From CAYXDO01 sp964463485 (lineage in GTDB: Bacteria; Myxococcota; Kuafuiibacteriia; Kuafuiibacteriales; Kuafuiibacteriaceae): a stretch of 64,000 nucleotides of DNA. Positions 34,568 to 41,596 of the stretch are shown here, in pieces. The translations under genes were made by a program, and so were the position numbers. Positions within the stretch are counted from its first letter, which is position 1; each line of letters opens with the position of its first letter. Below the pieces are notes generated by a model. The model was not told the origin of the DNA, did not search any database, and worked only from the letters and a program-made list of their open reading frames with translations. The stretch covers positions 1 through 64,000 of the forward strand of contig CAYXDO010000007.1 of NCBI GenBank assembly GCA_964463485.1, in the 5' to 3' direction.

Positions 34568-36112
34568 TCAGGTAGCCACCGACAGTCGCTCGATCTGGTC
34601 GATCCAGTGGGACTGCGACTTTTCGGCGACCACGTTGCTCATGAGCTCGAACACGGAGTCCGAGAATCCGCCGACGTTGATGACGTCGTGGCGCTCGGCG
34701 CCCTGAGTCGTACGGTTCGGCACGATGTCGATGTTGACGAGCTTCGCGCCCGGGTTGCGGGCAGCGAATACCGTCCACTCGGCCATCAGCGCCGTACCCT
34801 GTGGCCGCGCGTCCACCCAGGACTCGTTGTCGGACACGAGGACCACCAACGAACCCTTGGCGCGCGAAGCGTTCAGCTTCGCGAGGGGCGCGGAGCAGCT
34901 GGTTCCACCGCCGCCGACCGAGGCGAGCTTCCGTGCGTTCGTCAGCACGGAGTCTCGCTTGGAGAGCGACAGCGAAACCACGTCGTGTTCGAACGGCAGG
35001 ACCTCCGCATCGTTCTTACGCAGCATGGCGGCGGCCACGAGGCCCGCCACGTCGATGCAGCGCACCGCGGTGGTCGCGCCGGTCCGGTGACCGGTCACCG
35101 GCGAGCACATCGATCCGGACACGTCCGGGCACACGAAGATCTTCCCGTCGATCTTCGGGACGTTCTCGAGCGCCACGTCGAGCGCGCTCTCGAGCGCCTG
35201 ACGAACCGATCCGGGCACCGACTCACCCGCGGCGGCGTGCGCCATGAGGAGTTGGTACGGGAAGACACGCGCGCGGCGCACTTCCTCCGGATCCTTCAGC
35301 CGCGCCGCGACCAGCTCGGTCGTCTTCTTCGACGCGAACACGCCGTGGCGTGCGAACGTCGCCAGATTCATCCGAGTCTCTTGCCAGGACGCGTTTCGCG
35401 CGATCGTCTTCCAGGCGTTCGCGTCGAGATCGAGCGCGGTCAAGAGCTGGAAGGGGACGCGGGGCGGCGCTCCTTCGCGACGCACCTTCCAGTCCTCGAG
35501 CTCACGAACGAGGCTCGGCAGCTTCTCCCGGTCGTGGCTACGGCCGAGGAGATAGGCAAAGAGCGCAGATCGCTCATCACCCTTTGGCTTGGGGTGTGCG
35601 AGACGAATCACGTCGGCGAGCGACGGCTTGTCGCCCACCGAGCCGCGAAAGATCGCGTCGGGAGCTCGCCCATCGAACCAGCTCCGCACGAGCCGCTTGG
35701 GCAAGGAGCCGAGGGACTTACGACCCACCACACCTGACCGCAAGATCTCCACGAAGTTGCGCAACATCTTGGCGTCGTCGATCACCCGCGAAAATACGGT
35801 CTCGGCGAGCTCGGGCGCCGTCACGGTCAACCAGGCGGTGAACAGCGCGGGGAGGTCCTTCATGAAGCCCTTCGTGCGAGCGAACACCGCGGTCTTGGCC
35901 ACGAACTCGGGTGACACGCCGTCGAGCAGGCGCAGCACATGGGTGAGTTGATTCTGCGCGGACGCGTAGAAAGTCGCATTCAGGCAGCCGGTGGCGGCGT
36001 ACTGGGCGAGCGCGTGCTTGGCGCTGAACGCGTATGCCGGCGCTCGCTCGGAGTTGATCGCGTCGGCCGCCGGAACCTTGGCCTTGATGAGTTGGAACAA
36101 GTCGCGGTTCAT
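34568..36112 (-). CDS. TROVE/Ro60 RNA-binding protein with vWA domain
   Basis: A 514-residue cytoplasmic protein of the Ro60/Rsr family. Residues about 20-315 are HEAT-like TROVE helices forming an RNA-binding ring (AKHALAQYAATGCLN, VFARTKGFMKDLPALFTAWL, LLGRSHDREKLPSLV). Residues about 322-514 are a von Willebrand A domain with the MIDAS motif DVSGS (330-334). Bacterial Ro proteins bind Y RNAs and misfolded RNAs and guide nucleases such as PNPase. The ATG at 36112 follows GGAGGT at 7-base spacing. A sigma-54-type promoter 26-41 bases upstream and a dyad further up mirror the regulation known for rsr-rtcBA RNA-repair operons in enterobacteria. kptA lies upstream on the same strand. Confidence 0.93.
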   Translation of the reverse strand: MNRDLFQLIKAKVPAADAINSERAPAYAFSAKHALAQYAATGCLNATFYASAQNQLTHVLRLLDGVSPEFVAKTAVFARTKGFMKDLPALFTAWLTVTAPELAETVFSRVIDDAKMLRNFVEILRSGVVGRKSLGSLPKRLVRSWFDGRAPDAIFRGSVGDKPSLADVIRLAHPKPKGDERSALFAYLLGRSHDREKLPSLVRELEDWKVRREGAPPRVPFQLLTALDLDANAWKTIARNASWQETRMNLATFARHGVFASKKTTELVAARLKDPEEVRRARVFPYQLLMAHAAAGESVPGSVRQALESALDVALENVPKIDGKIFVCPDVSGSMCSPVTGHRTGATTAVRCIDVAGLVAAAMLRKNDAEVLPFEHDVVSLSLSKRDSVLTNARKLASVGGGGTSCSAPLAKLNASRAKGSLVVLVSDNESWVDARPQGTALMAEWTVFAARNPGAKLVNIDIVPNRTTQGAERHDVINVGGFSDSVFELMSNVVAEKSQSHWIDQIERLSVAT

Positions 36113-36137
36113 GTTCGTGACCTCCAAAGCGCCAAGT

Positions 36138-36153
36138 AGCACGAGCCGTGCCG
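36138..36153 (-). promoter_or_regulatory. predicted sigma-54 promoter of the TROVE gene
   Basis: The minus strand reads CGGCACG-N4-GTGCT, matching 10 of 12 positions of the TGGCACG-N4-TTGCW consensus with the required GG-N10-GC spacing. The predicted transcript start is near 36128, about 16 bases before the ATG at 36112 and just upstream of the ribosome binding site. Sigma-54 promoters need a bacterial enhancer-binding protein; in known Ro/RtcBA operons this is RtcR. No activator gene is in the window. Confidence 0.7.
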
Positions 36154-36210
36154 ACCCCGAGCGCGAGGTCGCTGCAAGGTCGCCCCTGTCGATTTATTCG
36201 TTGGACTGCA

Positions 36211-36232
36211 TTCGTATCCAGTGGGATACGAA
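36211..36232. promoter_or_regulatory. perfect dyad, candidate enhancer-binding site
   Basis: TTCGTATCC (36211-36219) and GGATACGAA (36224-36232) are perfect inverted arms around AGTG. The centre lies about 93 bases upstream of the predicted sigma-54 transcript start, the usual place for an activator site, and 10-31 bases upstream-side of the kptA stop on the map. It has no T run, so it is unlikely to be just the kptA terminator. Binding by an RtcR-like factor is inference. Confidence 0.55.
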
Positions 36233-36241
36233 CGGCCTCGA

Positions 36242-36847
36242 TCAGAAGCCGAATGCGTCGAGCAGCCGGGCTTCGTTCCGCTCGCCGGCGCGGGTGAGGG
36301 TTCGAAGCCCAATGATGCAGCCGCTCGGGACCGACCGGCAGAGGATCACGCCGTTGGGGCTCTTGAAGAGTTCGATCCCTTTGCTCCGCAGTCGCTCGGG
36401 GCTCACTTCGAGCAGTATGTCCACGCCGCTTCTCTTGCCCACGATACTCTCGGGCGAGGGCGCGAGATGGACGTGAGTCCGGTTCATCGCGGAGATCCCG
36501 GACTCGGCGATCGCGAACGCGGCGGAGACACGGGTTCCGTGCCACACCGAGTCCGATGAGCGGTAGCGCTCCCAGGACGCCTCGAGCTCCGTGGAGTCTG
36601 CGGACTCTCTCGAGTGACCCTGGGCTGCTCGGATCGACTCACCGGAGAGCTCGAAGCGCTGCTTGTCGTTGTCTCGAACGACTCGTTCGAGGAGCTCGCG
36701 GGTGAGTCCAGTGGCTTGGAGCACGTCGCTGACGGTCGCCCACCCCGCGGCGTCGCGCGCGACCGCCCCCTGATCGGAGGGCTTGGCGTGGCGCAGGAGC
36801 CATGAGAGTTTCTTGCTGGCTCTCACGACTGATTCATCCGTCCTCAT
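36242..36847 (-). CDS. kptA: RNA 2'-phosphotransferase Tpt1/KptA
   Basis: A 201-residue cytoplasmic enzyme that removes a 2'-phosphate from RNA ends or junctions using NAD+, giving ADP-ribose 1'',2''-cyclic phosphate. The signature is complete: SKKLSWLLRHA (R19, H20), VVRDNDKQRFELSG, SIRAAQGHS (R73), VWHGT, and R123 in AMNRTHVHL. These match the four essential Arg/His/Arg/Arg residues described for Tpt1. The ATG at 36847 is preferred, since the frame extends 19 residues with no family similarity. It lies 129 bases upstream of the TROVE gene on the same strand, with a sigma-54 promoter in between, so the two may be partly separately regulated. It points to RNA-end repair rather than tRNA splicing. 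Confidence 0.94.
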   Translation of the reverse strand: MRTDESVVRASKKLSWLLRHAKPSDQGAVARDAAGWATVSDVLQATGLTRELLERVVRDNDKQRFELSGESIRAAQGHSRESADSTELEASWERYRSSDSVWHGTRVSAAFAIAESGISAMNRTHVHLAPSPESIVGKRSGVDILLEVSPERLRSKGIELFKSPNGVILCRSVPSGCIIGLRTLTRAGERNEARLLDAFGF

Positions 36848-36965
36848 GGTCGCGATCGTAACAGACGCGGGAAACGAGCCAAGACGGACTTTCGAATAGG
36901 CCATAGGAGATCGCGGTGATTCGGTGTTGACGTGGGGGGCCTAGAGTTCCTAGGGTCCGCTCGAA

Positions 36966-37937
36966 ATGCACGTGCTCGTCACGGGCGCTGCCGGCTTCAT
37001 CGGATCCCACGTCACCGAAGCGTTGCTCGCGCGTGGAGACACGGTCGTCGGCGTCGACAACTTCAACACGTTCTACGATCCGGCCATCAAGGCGTCGAAC
37101 GTCCATGAGATCGAGGCGCGGTCGCGCCCGGGGGCGTTTCGGCTGCTTCGGGCCGACATCGTGAGGGACGTGTCGGTGATCGAGGCAGAGCTCGACCGAG
37201 AGCGGCCTGACGTGATCGTCCACCTAGCGGCCATGGCGGGCGTGCGACCTTCGATCCTCGACCCGCTTTTGTATCAACGAGTGAACGTCGAGGGGACCAA
37301 TCTCCTGCTGGAGCTCTCGCGCAAGCGGGGCATCAAGCCTTTCGTGTTTGCCTCGAGCTCGTCGGTGTACGGCGCTCGCACCGAGGTCCCGTTTCGTGAA
37401 GAGGATCGAGTCGACGACCCGGTGAGTCCGTATGCGGCGACCAAGAAGGCCGGTGAGCTGATCGGCTATACGTATCATCATCTCTTTGGGACTCGATTCG
37501 TCGGGCTGCGTTTTTTCACCGTGTATGGCCCGCGCCAGCGGCCCGAGATGGCGATTCATTTGTTTGCGCGGAGGATCTTGGCGGGTCAGCCGATCACGCT
37601 TTATGGCGATGGAAGCTCCAGCCGCGACTACACGTTCATCGACGACATCGTTTCGGGTGTTTTGAGGTCGATCGATCGGGCGGCTTCGGTGGATGGCTAT
37701 CGGATCTACAACCTGGGCAAATCCGACACCACGACGCTGTCGGAGCTCGTCGAGCGTATCGAGCAGGCGTTGGGGAAGAAGGCGATCATCGATCGGCGTC
37801 CCGATCAGCCGGGGGACGTCCCGCGCACGTTCGCGTCCGTGGACAGAGCCGTCTCGGAGCTTGGGTATGCGCCCACGACGCCTGTCTCCGTAGGAATTCC
37901 GCGTTTCATTGAGTGGCTGCTTCGGCAGGCTAAATGA
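36966..37937 (+). CDS. NAD-dependent sugar-nucleotide epimerase (GalE/CapI-like)
   Basis: A 323-residue extended SDR. Motifs are GAAGFIGSH (NAD binding, residues 7-15), VVGVDNFNTFYDP, HLAAMAGVRPS, SSSSVYG and the catalytic YAATK. The phrases FFTVYGPRQRPEMAIHLFARRILAG and YGDGSSSRDYTFIDDIV are typical of UDP-glucuronate 4-epimerases and related enzymes. It would supply a sugar for polysaccharide or LPS. The stop overlaps the start of the RNase J gene (ATGA), so the two are translationally coupled despite unrelated roles. It is divergent from kptA, with 118 bases between. Confidence 0.92.
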   Translation: MHVLVTGAAGFIGSHVTEALLARGDTVVGVDNFNTFYDPAIKASNVHEIEARSRPGAFRLLRADIVRDVSVIEAELDRERPDVIVHLAAMAGVRPSILDPLLYQRVNVEGTNLLLELSRKRGIKPFVFASSSSVYGARTEVPFREEDRVDDPVSPYAATKKAGELIGYTYHHLFGTRFVGLRFFTVYGPRQRPEMAIHLFARRILAGQPITLYGDGSSSRDYTFIDDIVSGVLRSIDRAASVDGYRIYNLGKSDTTTLSELVERIEQALGKKAIIDRRPDQPGDVPRTFASVDRAVSELGYAPTTPVSVGIPRFIEWLLRQAK

Positions 37938-39655
37938 GCCAAGAGGTGACGATGCCAGTCGGATCGCTCGTGGCGGACGCTCATGAGCTCGCGATTCTTC
38001 CGCTCGGCGGCTGCGGTGAGATCGGGCTCAACGCGACGCTCTTCGTCTACGGCGACAAGGCGCTGCTGGTGGACTTCGGCGTCATGTTGGGGCTCGAGGA
38101 CATGCCGGGCATCGACCGAGCGTTGCCGACGTTCGCGCCGCTCGATCGGGTGGACCTTTGCGGGGTGGTGTTGACGCACGGGCACGAGGACCACATCGGC
38201 GCGGTGCCTCATCTGCTGGATAGTCGGAGTGTCCCCGTTTATGGCACCAAGCTCGCGCTCGCGCTCCTCGAAGCGCGGCTCGAGGAGCATCAGCCTCGCG
38301 GACGGAAGCTGATTCCCGTCGGATTTGGGGAGCGTTTCGAAGTGGGTCCTTTTGCGATCGAGCTCGTCTCGGTGACTCACTCGATCCCCGAAGCTGCCGC
38401 GTTGATCATCGAGGTCGCGGGCCGACGGATCGTTCACAGCGGCGATTTCAAGCTCGACGAGCGTCCGCACGACGGACGCCTCACTGACGTCGCGAGGTTG
38501 CGCGCGGCGGGCGACGCGGGGGTCGACCTGCTGCTCTCGGATTCGACCAACGCGGAGCGATCTGGGCACACTCGATCGGAGACAGAAGTCGGGCTCGAGA
38601 TTCGATCGATCGTGGGTGAGTCCGATGGCCGAGTGATGGTGACCTGTTTCGCGTCGCATCTTCATCGTGTGGACGCGATCGGCCATGCCGCCCAGCGTGC
38701 GGGGCGTGGGCTCGTGTTGCTCGGTCGATCGCTCCATCGCACGGTGTCCCTCGGCCTGCGGGAGCACCACCTGACGTTCGATCCAGGGATCTTGATCGAG
38801 GAGCGGCGCTTGAAGTCACTCGACCCACGCAGAGTGGTCGTCCTGGTGACCGGCAGCCAAGGGGAGCCGCGGGCGGCGTTGTCTTCGATCGCGTACGGCC
38901 GAGATCGAGGGATCGAGCTCGGGGCGGGGGACAAGCTCGTCGTCAGCGCGACGGTGATTCCCGGCAACGAGAAGCGAGTTCGGCGAATCGAGAACACCAT
39001 GCGGCGCAAGGGTGTGGAAGTGATTCACGATCGCATGAGGCCCGTACATTGTTCCGGGCATGCTCACTCGGGTGAGCAGGCCGAGTTCTTGCGGATCCTT
39101 CGTCCTCGCCATTTCATCCCCATTCATGGTGACCGACTCATGCTGGAGGCGCATGCGGCCACCGCGCGAGGGGTTGGCGTGGAGCCCGACCGAGTGATCG
39201 TTTTGGAGAACGGTCAGGGCGCAGTTTTCGAAGGAGATCGGCTCGTTCGAGGACGGCCGCGAGTGCCGGCTCCGATTCAGCCCATCGACGCGAGCTCCGG
39301 GCGGGTGATTTCCAGCGACGCTGTCTTTCAGCGACGACGGATCGCCGAACGCGGCGTACTGATGTGTTCTTTGACGATCTCCAACCGGAAATTACTCGGG
39401 CGTCCCCGTGTGTCGGGCGTGGGTGTAGTTTGGACGGCTGGTTTGGCGGGGGATTTGGAGCAGGTGGTGTCCGCATTCGTCAGCAGCCTCGACGAGCGGG
39501 GTTGGCTTTCGATCTCGAGCGCGGTCGAGCGCGAGGTGGCGCGGGCCTTTGCCCAGCGGACGCAGGCCAGGCCCGAGGTTCTGGTGCAGGTCAACGACCT
39601 GGATGCGCCGATTTCAAGTGGGAGCGAGGCCTGGCTGGACGGCCAGACGAGCTGA
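37934..39655 (+). CDS. rnj: ribonuclease J
   Basis: A 573-residue metallo-beta-lactamase/beta-CASP ribonuclease with 5'-3' exo and endo activity on RNA. Motifs are LPLGGCGEIGLN at the N-terminus, THGHEDHIG (two-zinc site), VTHSIPEAA, SGDFKLD, LLSDSTNAE, VTGSQGEPRAAL, CSGHAHSGEQ and IPIHGD. The C-terminal ~110 residues form the RNase J tail. RNase J is common in Gram-positives and in several delta-type lineages. Its ATG (37934) lies inside the stop region of the epimerase gene. Its presence near a TROVE/KptA locus is suggestive but may be chance. Confidence 0.94.
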   Translation: MSQEVTMPVGSLVADAHELAILPLGGCGEIGLNATLFVYGDKALLVDFGVMLGLEDMPGIDRALPTFAPLDRVDLCGVVLTHGHEDHIGAVPHLLDSRSVPVYGTKLALALLEARLEEHQPRGRKLIPVGFGERFEVGPFAIELVSVTHSIPEAAALIIEVAGRRIVHSGDFKLDERPHDGRLTDVARLRAAGDAGVDLLLSDSTNAERSGHTRSETEVGLEIRSIVGESDGRVMVTCFASHLHRVDAIGHAAQRAGRGLVLLGRSLHRTVSLGLREHHLTFDPGILIEERRLKSLDPRRVVVLVTGSQGEPRAALSSIAYGRDRGIELGAGDKLVVSATVIPGNEKRVRRIENTMRRKGVEVIHDRMRPVHCSGHAHSGEQAEFLRILRPRHFIPIHGDRLMLEAHAATARGVGVEPDRVIVLENGQGAVFEGDRLVRGRPRVPAPIQPIDASSGRVISSDAVFQRRRIAERGVLMCSLTISNRKLLGRPRVSGVGVVWTAGLAGDLEQVVSAFVSSLDERGWLSISSAVEREVARAFAQRTQARPEVLVQVNDLDAPISSGSEAWLDGQTS

Positions 39656-39669
39656 GTACAGGTCCCCAC

Positions 39670-39805
39670 AAGTTCGTGACCACCGGAGAAACCACGGAGA
39701 CCACAGAGCCGAAGCCCACAGAGTACCCAGACGATGGAATGAGCACTTTGTGTCCTCCTTGTCTTCTCCCCGCGTCTGCTGTGGTTTCAGCATTGTCACG
39801 AACTT
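39670..39805. repeat. purine-rich hairpin element, copy 2
   Basis: Exact 11-bp terminal inverted repeats AAGTTCGTGAC (39670-39680) and GTCACGAACTT (39795-39805) enclose arms with ACCACGGAGACCACAGAG-like words and their complements. The word set matches the element at 9667-9775. It sits between RNase J and a lipoprotein gene. Defined ends suggest a mobilised element. No gene is seen in 39656-39976. Confidence 0.7.
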
Positions 39806-39976
39806 CTGAGGACGTGTGCTGCGTCTTCGCAGATGTAATAGGCTCCCGTGGTGCTCCGCTGGATCGGCGCGAACTCTTCCTTCGAATTCCGATCCTGCGT
39901 TCGCGTTCGTCGCCGAACCACGATCGACCGTAGCGACGCTTCGAGGAGACGCCGCGCGATCGGCGCGATCGGAGCG

Positions 39977-41398
39977 ATGGGCGCGATGAGCACGATCGGC
40001 GTGCTGGCGTTGAGTTGCTCCGCCGATCCGATTCGCGTTCCGTTGCCGTCGCTCGGAGATGCGGTGTCGCTGTTGGTGGCGACGATTTCGCCGGCGGCGA
40101 CTTCCGTGCGGGTCGTCGACGTCAAGACGGGTCTTTCGAGCGCGCTTTCGATCGACGTTGGCTCGGAGGTCGCGGCGGAGGACGTGCGCGTCGAGCTCGC
40201 ACGACTCTCTTGCCCGATCGACGACCTCGGGCTCACGGACGTTGGGACGTGTGGCTCGGGTTGCTTCGAGCTTCGGCGTGCCTCGAGCGGGACTCCGCTG
40301 CCGAGCTGGACGAAGGGTTCGCGGTATGCCTCCAGCACGGGTTGGCAGGACGTGCCCGCGGGTGAGTTGTTCGAGGATCTCGACTACCGCTTCGAGATCG
40401 ACTCGGAGCGCTTGTGCTCGAGGTTTTCGATGACTTCGCTGGAGCTTGGTCCTTCCGGAGTCGCTACGCCGACGTTCTTGACACACTCACCCGAAGGAGG
40501 CGTGTTGCTCGGGATGCGGGACGGCCGATTTTTTGAGCTCCAAGGAGATCGACTCGTCGAGTACACACGCCTGTCTTCGACCGCGGTGGGGCGGCTCGTG
40601 CCCGATCGCGGCGCCTGTGAGCGCGACGGCGCGATATTTCTCGTCGGCGGCGAGGGTGAAGCGGCCAAGTTACTTCCGAGCGGTGAGATGGGGATGTTAC
40701 CGAGCCTACGAGGGAGCCCCGCGACGAGTTATGCATGGCTGGCCCCTTCGCCTTCGGGTCAGCCGTTCGAGATCTTCGTGTTGACCGCGGAGGGTTACTT
40801 TCAAGTCTTGGATGGTGCGAGCTGGCTGCCGATTCGCGGGGCCGGTCAAACGGGGGAGTTGCTCGATCATGGGTTTGGTGGGTTGGCATGGATAGGGGTC
40901 GACAGCGCGCTCGCGATCGTGGCCGGGTCAGAGCGGGAGCAGCGGGTGCTTCTCCATTACGACGAGGGGGTGGAGCTCGTCGATGAGTTACCCAAGGCGG
41001 AGCCATCGGTTTCGATCTTCGTGAAAGACGACGCCAGCGCGGTCGCGTACTCACCTGCGTTCGGGGCTTTGGTGGGTACGCGTTACGGTCGTCTGTACCG
41101 TCACGGGCCGCTGCATCAGTTCGATACGCTCGCCGAGCGCACCGGATCGAGAGTTCGGTTCGTGGCGCCGGTGGGCGAGTCGGTGTATTTCGGGGGTTCC
41201 AACGGAGTCATATCGGAGTACTCACGCTGGTTTGGTCTCTGCCCTTCGGTGCACACGTCGCGAGAGTCGGTCAACGTGGCGCTCCACGCGGCGGGTCGAA
41301 TGGTCCTGCTCTTGAGGCCTGACCGCGAAGAGATCAACCGTCTGGAGATCTTGACGCCTTTGCAGCCGAAATCCCCATGTTTCTCGGTGGTCGACTGA
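39977..41398 (+). CDS. hypothetical beta-rich lipoprotein
   Basis: A 473-residue predicted lipoprotein. ATG at 39977 (or 39986) gives MGAMSTIGVLALSC, a short signal peptide with a lipid Cys at 14. The body is beta-rich with repeated blade-like segments (GVLLGMRDGRFFELQGDRL, GVDSALAIVAGSEREQRVLL, GALVGTRYGRLYRHG, GESVYFGGSNGVISEYSRW), consistent with a propeller. Cys pairs occur at CGSGC and near the C-terminus. The protein at 50858-52153 has the same style and may be a distant paralogue. The function is unknown; it is likely surface- or periplasm-facing. Confidence 0.75.
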   Translation: MGAMSTIGVLALSCSADPIRVPLPSLGDAVSLLVATISPAATSVRVVDVKTGLSSALSIDVGSEVAAEDVRVELARLSCPIDDLGLTDVGTCGSGCFELRRASSGTPLPSWTKGSRYASSTGWQDVPAGELFEDLDYRFEIDSERLCSRFSMTSLELGPSGVATPTFLTHSPEGGVLLGMRDGRFFELQGDRLVEYTRLSSTAVGRLVPDRGACERDGAIFLVGGEGEAAKLLPSGEMGMLPSLRGSPATSYAWLAPSPSGQPFEIFVLTAEGYFQVLDGASWLPIRGAGQTGELLDHGFGGLAWIGVDSALAIVAGSEREQRVLLHYDEGVELVDELPKAEPSVSIFVKDDASAVAYSPAFGALVGTRYGRLYRHGPLHQFDTLAERTGSRVRFVAPVGESVYFGGSNGVISEYSRWFGLCPSVHTSRESVNVALHAAGRMVLLLRPDREEINRLEILTPLQPKSPCFSVVD

Positions 41399-41596
41399 GC
41401 TCGCACTGAGTTGTTTTACTCCTATGGAAAGTCCGATTTACGATCTGGACGCAACCAATGGACCAGGGCACCGACAATGAAGGAGAAGTAGGATCGTGTG
41501 GTCACGGGTCGCTGATTTGCGGCGACGGCGAAGCGGGGTTCTCGCCGCCGAATCGTTGCATATCTTGGCCGGATCGCCGAGCTTTGGAGTCGAGTC

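Noticed and set aside
36211..36232. Intrinsic terminator of kptA
   Set aside because: A perfect stem but no T run on the minus strand, and its position fits an activator site for the sigma-54 promoter better.
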